In this document: one piece after another, positions 6,549 through 14,171 of the stretch
Numbering within the stretch: position 1 is the first letter of the stretch
How the letters are laid out: each line of letters starts with the position of its first letter
The notes under the pieces: model-generated
What the model was told of the DNA's origin: nothing
Database searches by the model: none
What the model saw: the letters and a program-made list of their open reading frames with translations, nothing else
Assembly (NCBI RefSeq): GCF_000949455.1
Contig: NZ_JXXK01000044.1
Coordinates: forward strand, 1 to 22,350
Direction of reading: 5' to 3'
Length of the DNA stretch: 22,350 nt
From: Ruthenibacterium lactatiformans
GTDB lineage: Bacteria; Bacillota; Clostridia; Oscillospirales; Ruminococcaceae
Position numbers and translations under genes: made by a program

Positions 6549-8008
6549 CAGCGTTTCCTCCTCATGGCCCAGATCACCACGCCGAGGACGAGCATCGCGC
6601 CCGGAATTGCGAACATCAACAGCCCGCTCCACAGGCTGCCCGCGCCGGAGGGTACCGTCAGCGTTTCTGTCGTAAGGGATTTTGCGTGGATTGTGATCCC
6701 GCTCTCGCTGCCCGTCAGCCAACTGAAAGCATTCAGCACCAGGTCGCTGTTGGAGCCGGAGACCATCTGGTCCATGGTCTCGTCCAGAAGACCGCTGGTG
6801 GAGAGCCACACCACCTTGCCGCCCGTCTTACTGTTCTGCGCCGCAGCCGCCACGTTGAACGTTCCCGTCGGGTCCCCGTCCGCCTGAGCAATGGATTCGA
6901 CGTTGTAGGCATCTGTTTTGGAATAGGCGCTGGCGGAAGTGGCCAGCAGCGCGTCCACCGAGACATTCTCCGGCATTTCGTCCAGCACCGTGATGGCGTG
7001 GGCCAGCGGTGCGAGCACATAGCTGCCGCTGTCCACCAGCGGCTGAGTGACGTCATGGCTCTTGATATTGGGCAGCAGATAATACGGATAGCCGCTCAAA
7101 AAGCGGTTCTGGTCATTTTCAATGACGATGCCGTCCCGCGCGTCCATGCCGTATTCCGCCAGCAGCGCCGTCAGGTTGGGCATGGCTTCCGTGCTGTAAT
7201 CACCGTAGTTCGTCACCAGGAACAGGCTGCCGCCGCCCGCCAGATAGGCGCGCAGGCGCTCGGCCTCCTCGGCGGAAATATCCTTTGTGGGCGCATTCAG
7301 CACCACAGCCGCCGCATCCTCAGGCACTGCGTCCGCCGTCAGCAGCGCAAGCGTTTCAAAGCTCATGTTCTGGCGCTCAGCGCCGTCCGTGAGCGTGGCG
7401 GAAAGCCCGGCTTCGCCGTGACCGGACAAGGTGTACAGCAGCGGCGCTTCCTCGCTGGCCACATAGGAAAGCGCGCTCGTCAAGGCTCCCTCCCCGTCAA
7501 ATTCCGTATCATAGGTATAAGTCTGGTAGTTGGGCGTATAGGTGTACAGGTCTCCTGCGTCCACCACACGGTAGCGTTCACCGCACACCGCGATGATACT
7601 GCCCACCGCGGCGTCCGCCGCATCATACGCCGCGCCGAAGGTGGGATAAAGCACGGGGTCTTTCTGCACCACCTGGATGTGGGATGAAGCGTCTTTGTAC
7701 TTGTCCAGCAGCTCGGTGACGGCCGCATCCTCCTGGCCGGTACGGCCCAGGTAGTAGAACGTTACGTCCTGCGTTAAGGCCGCGCACAGGTCCTCTGTCT
7801 CCTGTGAAAGGCTGTACAGCTTATTTTCCGTCATATCGTACCGCAGATACTTCGCGGGCAGCGCGCCTACAAAAAGGTTCAGCGCAACCACCAGCGCCAG
7901 CATCACGGCACACAGCACGCTCGCATAAGCGCCGTTTTTAAATGCGCGGGAATGCAGCGCGTCCCGCACCGTGCGTCCCTTTCCCTCGGGTCGTTTGTTG
8001 TCCTGCAT
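6548..8008 (-). CDS. GldG-like ABC-associated membrane protein
   Basis: A 486-residue protein of the GldG / ABC-type auxiliary family (COG3225-like). It has an N-terminal membrane helix (about 27-49), then LPAKYLRYDMTENKLYSLSQET, the characteristic opening of the family's periplasmic-type domain; a central Rossmann-like region (LLYTLSGHGEAGL, then AEEAERLRAYLAGGGSLFLVTNYG); and a C-terminal membrane helix (about 457-482) ending in RRKR. It probably works with the upstream ATPase and permease as an extracytoplasmic accessory of an ABC system of unknown substrate. A GTG at 8029 extends the frame by seven codons, but AAAGGAGG nine bases before ATG 8008 makes 8008 the likely start. The upstream permease stops at 8026. 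Confidence 0.87.
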   Translation of the reverse strand: MQDNKRPEGKGRTVRDALHSRAFKNGAYASVLCAVMLALVVALNLFVGALPAKYLRYDMTENKLYSLSQETEDLCAALTQDVTFYYLGRTGQEDAAVTELLDKYKDASSHIQVVQKDPVLYPTFGAAYDAADAAVGSIIAVCGERYRVVDAGDLYTYTPNYQTYTYDTEFDGEGALTSALSYVASEEAPLLYTLSGHGEAGLSATLTDGAERQNMSFETLALLTADAVPEDAAAVVLNAPTKDISAEEAERLRAYLAGGGSLFLVTNYGDYSTEAMPNLTALLAEYGMDARDGIVIENDQNRFLSGYPYYLLPNIKSHDVTQPLVDSGSYVLAPLAHAITVLDEMPENVSVDALLATSASAYSKTDAYNVESIAQADGDPTGTFNVAAAAQNSKTGGKVVWLSTSGLLDETMDQMVSGSNSDLVLNAFSWLTGSESGITIHAKSLTTETLTVPSGAGSLWSGLLMFAIPGAMLVLGVVIWAMRRKR

Positions 8009-8025
8009 CGTTCGTTCCTCCTTTC

Positions 8026-8888
8026 TCACGACCAGCGGCGTTTTTCAATTCCCTGGCAGGTGAAGAACACAAAAAGCAGCGCCACGGAAACAAAATACAC
8101 CAGAGAAGAAATGTCGAACAGGCCGTTGACAAAATTGTCGAACCGGCCGAACAGCGCCAGGCTGTTGAGAAGCTTCGGGAACAAACCTTCCAGCCACGCG
8201 GGCTTGAGGAAATACACGGCGGCCAGGCCACCCTCCAGCACACAAAACACGGCGCTGGGCAGCACAAGGCTTTTCGTCATCCAGTGCAGGAACAGCGCCA
8301 GCAGAGCGGCCAGCACCGTGAATGCAGCCAGAGAAGCCGCGGCGCTGCTGGAAATCAGCCCCGCGATGCTGGGCATCAGATACAAAACAAAAGCGAGCCG
8401 AACGTGCATACAGCGGCGATGATCTGGTTTTCCGTCAGGCTGCTCATGAACAGGCCGATGGCAATGGCCGCCGCGCCCATCAGAAAAAACGCCAGCAGCG
8501 CCGCATAGCTGCGCGCCAGCGACACCGAGCCGTAGGCGCGCATTACCAGCGGGCATATCCCCACAATGGCCAGCGGGATGGCGTACACCGTCACCAGTGC
8601 CAGATATTTTCCCCACACGATCCCCGCGATGGAGGCGCGGGAGGTAAGCAGAAGCTGGTCCGTTTTCTGGCGGCGTTCCTCAACGATGCTCCGCATGGTA
8701 AGCAGCGGCACCACCACGAGAAAGATGAATGTGGTGTTGTAAAGCACCAGGCTGAAATCGGCGTAGCCGGACTGCAGGCAGATGGCCGTAAAGTACAGGC
8801 CTACCACTACAACGACAAACGCGCACAGCACCCAGCCGATCATCCCGGTGAAGGCGCTCTTCAGGTCTTTTTTGTACACGGCTTTCAT
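8026..8888 (-). pseudogene. ABC-2 type permease (GldF-like), frameshifted
   Basis: A multi-span permease that should pair with the upstream ATPase but is split over two frames. The first frame (8888 to 8376) reads from MKAVYKKDLKSAFTGMIGWV through TM segments and MRSIVEERRQKTDQLL, as in ABC-2 permeases, then ends soon after LTENQIIAAVCTFGSLL. The second frame continues from about LYLMPSIAGLISS to the stop at 8026 with two or three more hydrophobic helices. Together they make about 287 residues, normal for the family. Restoring one base in the A-run at 8384-8387 (T-run on the coding strand) would join the frames as FGSLLFLYLMPSIAG. No canonical slippery heptamer is visible, so this is a mutation or a sequencing/assembly error. 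ATG 8888 overlaps the ATPase stop (ATGA). Confidence 0.85.
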
Positions 8889-9994
8889 TTGCGCTCCTCC
8901 TCCCCATTTTCCGGCTGATGTGCGTGCGCTGTGCTTTCCTCCTCGGACGCAATCTCTTCCGGTGCATCGCCCGCCATTTCCAGCGCTGCCTGTGCGGCGG
9001 TCCCGTCTTCATCCTCGTCCGCGCGTCCCGACGTCTCTTCTTCACCGGCCTCCGGCTCGTCCCCGGTCAGCTCCAGGAACACATCCTCCAGGCTTGTTGT
9101 TTCGGCGTCCATGCGCAGCACGGCCAGGCCCGCGCCCGCCAGCGCAATGCCCGCCGGTGCGCGCAGATCCGCGCCGCCAGAGCAGACGATGCGGGCCGTG
9201 ACGGCGTTTTCTTCTTCGCAGGGAACAAATTCGACAGCCTGCGCTCCCTGCTCCAGCAGCGGGGACAGCGCGGCCTGCACCGCCTCCTGCGTTCCCAGCA
9301 CCGTGATGCGCAGTGCGGCGTGCCCGGCCGCGTGAGCTGTCAGGTTTTCGGGCGTGTCGCAGGCAACCAGCTTTCCGTGGCTCATGATGAGCACCTTGTC
9401 GCACACGGCGTTCACCTCGGAAAGGATGTGGCTGGACAGCAACACGGTATGTTCCTGCCCCAGGGAGCGGATGAGCTCGCGGATCTCGATGATCTGCTTT
9501 GGGTCCAAGCCGACGGTGGGCTCATCCAGAATGATGACGGGCGGGTCGCCCAGCAGCGCGCAGGCAAGCCCCACGCGCTGGCGGTAGCCCTTGGAAAGGT
9601 TGCGGATGAGCCTGTCGGCCACGTCTGCAATATTGGTGCGCTCCATGCACTGCTCCACCGCCGCCTTGCGCTGCTCCCGCGGCAGGCCCTTCAGCTCGGC
9701 CGCAAAGGCCAGGTATTCCCGCGGCGTCATATCCGTATACAGCGGCGGCTGCTCGGGCAGATAACCGATCTTGGCGCGGGCCTCTGCAGGGCTGTCGAAA
9801 ATATCGCAGCCGTCGATCTCGGCAGTGCCGTCCGTGGCGGAAATATAGCCTGTGATGATGTTCATCGTCGTGGATTTGCCTGCGCCGTTCGGCCCAAGCA
9901 GGCCGTAGATCTGGCCCTTGTCCACGGTGAAGCTCAGCGCGTCTACCGCCGTATGGGCGCCGTAGCGCTTTGTCAGTTCCTTCACTGTGATCAA
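8885..9994 (-). CDS. ABC transporter ATPase (GldA-like / ABC-2 type)
   Basis: A 369-residue ABC ATPase, cytoplasmic, powering the Gld-type system encoded downstream. Walker A GPNGAGKST is at 34-42, the Q-loop Gln82 in YLPEQPPLY, the signature LSKGYRQR at 133-140, Walker B VIILDEPTVGLD at 153-164, and the switch His189. The LSKGYRQRVGLACALLGDP wording is typical of the CcmA/GldA/Nod branch. The C-terminal part to about 310 is the usual accessory domain (LEDVFLELT). Residues about 312-369 form an unusual acidic, low-complexity tail. The start is TTG at 9994, backed by AAAGGAG about nine to twelve bases upstream. It is the first gene of a four-gene operon whose later genes overlap or abut. Confidence 0.93.
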   Translation of the reverse strand: MITVKELTKRYGAHTAVDALSFTVDKGQIYGLLGPNGAGKSTTMNIITGYISATDGTAEIDGCDIFDSPAEARAKIGYLPEQPPLYTDMTPREYLAFAAELKGLPREQRKAAVEQCMERTNIADVADRLIRNLSKGYRQRVGLACALLGDPPVIILDEPTVGLDPKQIIEIRELIRSLGQEHTVLLSSHILSEVNAVCDKVLIMSHGKLVACDTPENLTAHAAGHAALRITVLGTQEAVQAALSPLLEQGAQAVEFVPCEEENAVTARIVCSGGADLRAPAGIALAGAGLAVLRMDAETTSLEDVFLELTGDEPEAGEEETSGRADEDEDGTAAQAALEMAGDAPEEIASEEESTAHAHQPENGEEERK

Positions 9995-10108
9995 ACGTCC
10001 CGTCTCCTTTACTCACAAGATTAAAAATAATTTTAACGCCGGAATATGAAAAACCGGCGCAATTTTTTTGATAGATTTGTGAAAACGGAGCGGACAGGGC
10101 CGGTTTTG

Positions 10109-10137
10109 TTGTCAGTCCGGCGAAAAAGTGGTAAACT
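10109..10137 (+). promoter_or_regulatory. Sigma-A-type promoter for the small membrane protein
   Basis: TTGTCA (10109-10114), a 17-base spacer and TAAACT (10132-10137) give a good housekeeping-type promoter 36 bases before the ATG at 10174. Confidence 0.65.
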
Positions 10138-10173
10138 GGAGCCGTCCAGAGCTGTTTTTTTGGGGGTACGCCT

Positions 10174-10509
10174 ATGGAACCTGTTTTGTTTGCCGCTGGC
10201 TGTTTTACCGCCGCAGTCGCCCTCGCCGCGGGTATTTATGCTTCCTTTACCGCGCGCGGGAAGAGGCCTGTCCTTTCCAATTCCTATTGGTTCAGCGTTT
10301 TAAAGCGGGAAAACGCCAATAAAAAGGCCGAATACCGTTTAGTGACCGTCGTGTTTTCCTGTCTAAGCGCAATTTTTCTGCTGCTCACAGTGGAAATTTT
10401 CACCCAATGGCCCTGGACAGCCGCATTGCGCTGGGCCCTGATCGCGTTTGTTCTTATTTACGCGCTTGCCGACGCGTTCCGCACCGTTCTGAAAGGTTCA
10501 AAAACTTAG
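10174..10509 (+). CDS. Small membrane protein of unknown function
   Basis: A 111-residue protein with three predicted membrane segments: about 2-25 (VLFAAGCFTAAVALAAGIYASF), 58-77 (VTVVFSCLSAIFLLLTVEIF) and 84-101 (ALRWALIAFVLIYALADAF). A hydrophilic stretch (26-55, with RPVLSNSYWFSVLKREN) lies between the first two. The size and topology recall DUF3784-type Firmicute proteins, but I cannot assign the family. It has its own promoter, a GGGGG ribosome binding site seven bases before the ATG, and a terminator straight after the stop, so it is a monocistronic real gene divergent from the Gld-type operon. Confidence 0.75.
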   Translation: MEPVLFAAGCFTAAVALAAGIYASFTARGKRPVLSNSYWFSVLKRENANKKAEYRLVTVVFSCLSAIFLLLTVEIFTQWPWTAALRWALIAFVLIYALADAFRTVLKGSKT

Positions 10510-10522
10510 TTGTCCATACGTT

Positions 10523-10561
10523 AAAAGGGCCGAAGCCGTTTATCACGGCTTCGGCCCTTTT
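10523..10561. terminator. Bidirectional terminator between convergent genes
   Basis: A perfect 12-bp stem GGGCCGAAGCCG / CGGCTTCGGCCC (10527-10538, 10546-10557) with a 7-base loop is flanked by AAAA and TTTT. It serves the small membrane protein gene (plus) and the NitT/TauT operon (minus), which stops at 10563. Confidence 0.92.
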
Positions 10562-10562
10562 C

Positions 10563-11168
10563 TTATCGTCCTTCCTGCTGTTCCGCCGCCTCCGGCAGGC
10601 GGAACACCCGCGCGCCCAGCAGCGCCGCGTCGCCCTCCTCGTGGGTGATGCACAGCAGCGTGCGCCCGGCCTGCATACGCCGCACATATGCGGCGGCCGC
10701 CTGCCGCGCGGCTTCGTCCAGGCCCTTGAACGGTTCGTCCAGCACCACCACGTCCGCCGGAGCCATCAAGGCCCGCAGCAGCGCCACACGCCGCCGCTGC
10801 CCGCCGGAAAGCTCGCCGACAGGCTTCTCCACATCCTGCGGGGTCAGGCCCACAGCCGCGAAAGCCTCCGCCATGCGCGGCTCATCCAGCGCCGCACCGC
10901 AGGCAAACCGCAGGTTCCCCTGCGCGGAAAGGCGCTCCACCAGCCTGTCCTCCTGAAAGGCGGCTGCAAAGCGTTTTCCCTTTGCACCGCGCACCGCGCC
11001 CGCATCGGGCTTTTCCAGCCCCATAACGATGCGCGCCAACGTTGTTTTGCCGAGGCCCGAGCGCCCCATCACACAAACGGCTTCTCCCTGTGCAAACCGC
11101 TCCGAAAGGCCGCGCAGCACCTGCGTTTCGCCAAACGCCTTGGACACGTTCACCAGTTCGATGCTCAT
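10563..11168 (-). CDS. NitT/TauT-type ABC importer ATPase
   Basis: A 201-residue ATPase of the nitrate/sulfonate/taurine-type importer group. Walker A GRSGLGKTT is at 35-43, Q-loop Gln72 in FQEDRLVE, signature LSGGQRRRVALLRAL at 120-134, Walker B VVVLDEPFKGLD at 140-151, and switch His176. It is shorter than typical SsuB/TauB proteins (about 240-260), lacking the extended C-terminus, though every catalytic motif is present. ATG 11168 is preceded by AAAGGAG and overlaps the permease stop by four bases (ATGA). The frame is open upstream, but MSIELVNVSKAFG is the natural beginning. It is the last gene of the three-gene importer operon. Confidence 0.92.
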   Translation of the reverse strand: MSIELVNVSKAFGETQVLRGLSERFAQGEAVCVMGRSGLGKTTLARIVMGLEKPDAGAVRGAKGKRFAAAFQEDRLVERLSAQGNLRFACGAALDEPRMAEAFAAVGLTPQDVEKPVGELSGGQRRRVALLRALMAPADVVVLDEPFKGLDEAARQAAAAYVRRMQAGRTLLCITHEEGDAALLGARVFRLPEAAEQQEGR

Positions 11169-11938
11169 GTGCCGCTCCTTTCCAGCAAAACGCTTTCCAC
11201 CCGTGCAAGGCCCCACAAAAACAGCCTTTCAAACGCAAGGCTCAGCAGCACGATCACCACGGTCCATGCCAAAAGCTCGGCCGTGGAAAACAATATCTTT
11301 GCATTGTACAGCGCTTCCCCGATGCTGCCGCTGGTGATGCCGATGACCTCCGCCGCCACGCCGCTTTTCCAGCAAAGGCCAAGGCCCACCGTGCAGGCCG
11401 AGCGGAAATACGGCAGCGCGGCGGGCACGTAAAGATACCGCACCCGCTTTGCCGGCGGCACGCGGAATACGGCCGCCATTTCCAGCAGCCGGGCGTCCGT
11501 TTCACGGATGCCCGCCAGCGTGTTCGTATACACCACGGGCAGCACCATCAAAAAGCTGATGAACACCGCCAGATTGCCCGCGCTGCGCAGCCACATCAGC
11601 GCAAGAATGATAAAACTGGCCACGGGGATGGATTTGATGGTGAGCATCAGCGGCCGCAGCAGCACCTCCACCCAGCGCAGCGCGGCGGCCAGCGCCGCCA
11701 GCGCAAGGCCCAGCGCCAGCGCCAGCAGGAAGCCGCCGATGATGCGCCCGGCGCTGAACGCCGCCGTCTGCCAGAAATCCGCCGTGGGCAGCAGCGCCAG
11801 CAGCGCACCGCACACCTCCAGCGGCGAAACCAAAATCAGCTTTTGCCCGATGCAGACGCTGGCCGCCTGCCAGGCACAAAGCCAGAAGCAGACAGCCAGT
11901 GTGTTTGCGATTCGGTTTTTCCGTTTGTTACGCGCCAT
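11165..11938 (-). CDS. NitT/TauT-type ABC importer permease
   Basis: A 257-residue integral membrane permease of the BPD_transp_1 / SsuC-TauC type with about six hydrophobic helices. The cytoplasmic coupling loop is visible as LLEMAAVFRVPPAKRVRYLYVPAALPYFRSA (about 150-180), matching the EAA-type motif that contacts the ATPase. The N-terminus is positively charged (MARNKRKNR). ATG 11938 lies inside the end of the substrate-binding protein gene (11-base overlap) without its own clear ribosome binding site, so translation is probably coupled. The substrate is not evident from the sequence; family members carry sulfonates, nitrate, thiamine precursors and similar small solutes. Confidence 0.92.
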   Translation of the reverse strand: MARNKRKNRIANTLAVCFWLCAWQAASVCIGQKLILVSPLEVCGALLALLPTADFWQTAAFSAGRIIGGFLLALALGLALAALAAALRWVEVLLRPLMLTIKSIPVASFIILALMWLRSAGNLAVFISFLMVLPVVYTNTLAGIRETDARLLEMAAVFRVPPAKRVRYLYVPAALPYFRSACTVGLGLCWKSGVAAEVIGITSGSIGEALYNAKILFSTAELLAWTVVIVLLSLAFERLFLWGLARVESVLLERSGT

Positions 11939-12998
11939 AATAGAATGCGTCGTCGGGCAGCGTGCCGCCCACGGCCTCGGGGTTCTGGTCGTACAGCACC
12001 TTCAGGTAACCGCTCACCTTCGCTTTCATATCCGCGCCGCTGATGAAAGTGATATTGCACTCCGGCAGCGCCTTTTGCGCGATGGGCTCCTTGGGCACGA
12101 TCTCATAGCCCGCCACCAGCGCGGCAGCCTCGTCCACATTGGCGTTCACGAACTCGGTGCTGGCCTTGTAATCCTCCAAAAACTCGTTAAATGCGGCCTC
12201 GTTCTGCTCCACAAACTCTTTGCGTGCTACCACAACGCCTGTCACCAGCGCGGAATCCGGCGAGACCTTGTCCCATTCCTCGGTCATATCCAGCGCCACC
12301 TTCAGGCCTTCCATCTGCATCTGGGCAGTGGTCACATAGGGCTGAGGCAGCATGGCAACGGGATAGCCGCTGGACGCCTGCATCGCCGCCAGCACCTCGG
12401 TGGCCTCGCTCATGTATTCGATGGTCACGTCCTCGCCCGGGGTAAGGCCATTCTGCGTCAGCACATAGTTGAGCACATACTCCGGCGTGGTCCCCTTGCC
12501 CGTGGTGTAAATGGTTTTGCCCGCCAAATCGGCCACGCTGGTGATGTCGTCGCCTGTGGTGACGACATACAGCACGCCCAGTGTGTTGACGGCGGCCACT
12601 TCGACGGCGCCCCCGGTCTTGTTGTACAGCACGCCGGCCAGGTTGCACGGCACCAGCGCCACGTCGATATCGCCCTTTATAAGCTGCGGGGCGATCTCAT
12701 CCGCCGCGCCGTACATGGTCACTTCATAATCGTGGCGGGCCTCGCCCTTGTCGGCTTCGTCCATCAGCTTTACAAGGCCCATGGTCGTGGGCCCTTTCAG
12801 GCTGGCGATGCGGAAAGCCGTGCGCTCGGCCGCAGGTGTGCCTGTGCTCTCGGGCGCGGCGCTGCCTGCGGCGGCAGAGGACGAAACAGCGGGCGCACCG
12901 GAGACGGACGCCGCAGAAGAAGCGGGCGCACCGCTGCAGCCGGCCAAAAGGCCCAGCGCAACTGCCAGCGCCAGTGCGGCAGAAAGCATTTTTTTCAT
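11928..12998 (-). CDS. NitT/TauT-type substrate-binding lipoprotein
   Basis: A 356-residue solute-binding lipoprotein. The signal peptide ends in lipobox LLAGC (Cys21), followed by a Ser/Ala/Pro-rich linker to about residue 58. The binding domain then has FRIASLKGPTTMGLVKLMDEA, DIDVALVPCNLAGVLYNKTGG and GKTIYTTGKGTTPEYVLNYVL, the layout of the SsuA/NMT1-like fold. The ligand is unknown. The start is uncertain: ATG 12998 lies 11 bases after AAAGGAG, while an in-frame ATG at 13007 lies only two bases after it. I chose 12998 on spacing. It is the first gene of the importer operon and is divergent from the Crp/Fnr-family regulator gene. Confidence 0.9.
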   Translation of the reverse strand: MKKMLSAALALAVALGLLAGCSGAPASSAASVSGAPAVSSSAAAGSAAPESTGTPAAERTAFRIASLKGPTTMGLVKLMDEADKGEARHDYEVTMYGAADEIAPQLIKGDIDVALVPCNLAGVLYNKTGGAVEVAAVNTLGVLYVVTTGDDITSVADLAGKTIYTTGKGTTPEYVLNYVLTQNGLTPGEDVTIEYMSEATEVLAAMQASSGYPVAMLPQPYVTTAQMQMEGLKVALDMTEEWDKVSPDSALVTGVVVARKEFVEQNEAAFNEFLEDYKASTEFVNANVDEAAALVAGYEIVPKEPIAQKALPECNITFISGADMKAKVSGYLKVLYDQNPEAVGGTLPDDAFYYGA

Positions 12999-13070
12999 GT
13001 TTTTCATAACTCCTTTTCCCTTGCCGGATCTGCCCGGCCATTCCCGCGCGCACAAATTCATACAGCGCGC

Positions 13071-13099
13071 TTGCGGTCTGTGCCCTATTCTACTATAAT
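13071..13099 (+). promoter_or_regulatory. Promoter of the Crp/Fnr-CsoR operon
   Basis: TTGCGG (13071-13076), 17-base spacer, then a perfect TATAAT (13094-13099). Two GCGCGC blocks (13046-13051, 13065-13070) lie immediately upstream and TGTTGC-AGCA-GCAACA (13114-13129) lies between the expected start of transcription and the ribosome binding site; either could be an operator. Confidence 0.65.
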
Positions 13100-13142
13100 A
13101 GAGCAAGGAATACTGTTGCAGCAGCAACAAAAGGTGAAAAAG

Positions 13143-13868
13143 ATGGAAGAAAATTTAACGATCTTACGGCGCTGCAGTCTGTTTGCCGGCCTTTCGGACA
13201 CGCAGACAGCCGCTTTGCTGCAAAGCCTGCATCCGGTGCGCCGCAGCTTTTCAAAGGGCGAGGTGCTGCTGCTGGCCGGGTACGAGACGCAGGAGCTGGG
13301 CGTGGTGCTCTGCGGACAGATCGAGGCGGAAAAACAGACGGCGGACGGCGTGACGCTTACGCTGACGCGCATGGGGCCGGGCGGCATCTTCGCGGACATT
13401 CTGGCGGGCAGCCGGGGAGCAAAAAGCCCGGTGACCGTGACGGCCGCAACGGACGTGACGGTACTGCTCATCCCCTACAAAAGCCTGCTGCGGCCGGGCG
13501 TTCCGCTGGACGCCGCCCACGCGGCAGTGCTGCAAAACCTCGTGGCGGCCATGGCGGACAAATACTTCGCGCTGGACCGGCGGGTGGAGCTTCTGATGCT
13601 GCATTCGCTGCGGGAAAAGGTGCTGCACTATCTGCGCACCGAGGCTCTGCCCGCGCCGGGCGGCGCTGTGCGCACGCCGTACACCCGCGCCGGGCTGGCG
13701 GCATATCTGGGCTGCGAGCGCAGCGCTCTGTGCCGGGAGCTTTCGCGCATGCGGCGGGACGGAATATTACAAATCGACGGGCGCGTGTTTCGGCTTCTGC
13801 CGGGCGTTCCGCCCCGTCAAAACGGCAGGCCCGTGCGGGCAGACAGGGAGGAAAACGATGGAATGTAA
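13143..13868 (+). CDS. Crp/Fnr-family transcriptional regulator
   Basis: A 241-residue regulator. Residues about 10-120 form the cyclic-nucleotide-binding-like beta-barrel (LFAGLSDTQTAALLQSLHPVRRSFSKGEVLLLAGYETQELGVVLCGQ..., then GPGGIFADILAG). A long dimer helix follows, and a C-terminal winged helix has TRAGLAAYLGCERSALCRELSRMRRDGIL as the helix-turn-helix. The N-terminal cysteine cluster of oxygen-sensing FNR is absent, and the effector is unknown. A much longer upstream frame exists, but it is antisense to the importer genes; ATG 13143 follows AAGGTGA at a five-base spacing and matches the family N-terminus. It is divergent from the NitT/TauT importer, which it may control (inference), and its 3' end overlaps the CsoR-like gene by 11 bases. 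Confidence 0.9.
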   Translation: MEENLTILRRCSLFAGLSDTQTAALLQSLHPVRRSFSKGEVLLLAGYETQELGVVLCGQIEAEKQTADGVTLTLTRMGPGGIFADILAGSRGAKSPVTVTAATDVTVLLIPYKSLLRPGVPLDAAHAAVLQNLVAAMADKYFALDRRVELLMLHSLREKVLHYLRTEALPAPGGAVRTPYTRAGLAAYLGCERSALCRELSRMRRDGILQIDGRVFRLLPGVPPRQNGRPVRADREENDGM

Positions 13869-14130
13869 ACATTCAAGCGGTGTGACACAGCGTCTTGCGC
13901 GTATCGCGGGGCAGGTAAACGGCATCCGCGACATGGTGGAGGAGGGCCGCCCCTGCGACGACCTGCTGGTACAGCTCTCCAGTGCGTCCAGCGCGCTGAC
14001 GCAGGTGGCGCGGCTCATCATGGCGGAGCATCTGGAGCACTGTGTGCTGGCGGGCTTTGAAACGGGCGACCGGGAAACCACTGTGGAAAATCTGAAAAAA
14101 GCGCTGGAGCAATTTTCAAAAATGAAATAG
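13858..14130 (+). CDS. csoR: CsoR/FrmR-family metal- or thiol-sensing repressor
   Basis: A 90-residue all-helical repressor of the CsoR/RcnR/FrmR family (DUF156). The opening RLARIAGQVNGIRDMVEEGRPCDDLLVQ is the family signature. Cys33, His58 and Cys62 reproduce the spacing of the Cu(I)-binding Cys36-His61-Cys65 triad of mycobacterial CsoR (25 and 4 residues apart), whereas persulfide sensors of the CstR type lack the His. This favours copper, but no copper exporter is in the window. GGGAGG six bases before ATG 13858 supports the start inside the end of the Crp/Fnr gene, so the two regulators are co-translated. A terminator follows directly. Confidence 0.9.
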   Translation: MECKHSSGVTQRLARIAGQVNGIRDMVEEGRPCDDLLVQLSSASSALTQVARLIMAEHLEHCVLAGFETGDRETTVENLKKALEQFSKMK

Positions 14131-14131
14131 C

Positions 14132-14160
14132 AAAAGGGCGGGGAACTCCCCGCCCTTTTT
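14132..14160. terminator. Bidirectional terminator between CsoR and M56 genes
   Basis: An 8-bp GC stem GGGCGGGG-AACT-CCCCGCCC (14136-14155) is flanked by AAAA and TTTTT, two bases past the CsoR-like stop and 12 bases from the M56 protease stop on the other strand. Confidence 0.93.
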
Positions 14161-14171
14161 GTGTTCCGCCG

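Noticed and set aside
8376..8400. Programmed ribosomal frameshift in the permease gene
   Set aside because: No X-XXY-YYZ slippery heptamer in the reading frame and the T-run is only four long; mutation or sequencing error is simpler.
10037..10067. Hairpin CGCCGG/CCGGCG followed by T's, resembling a plus-strand terminator
   Set aside because: Only six base pairs with an 11-base loop, and no plus-strand gene lies upstream of it.
11508..13142. Plus-strand open frame upstream of and in frame with the Crp/Fnr gene
   Set aside because: It is antisense to the importer permease and binding protein genes, is Arg/His/Gln-rich without a family signature, and the regulator has its own ribosome binding site and natural N-terminus at 13143.
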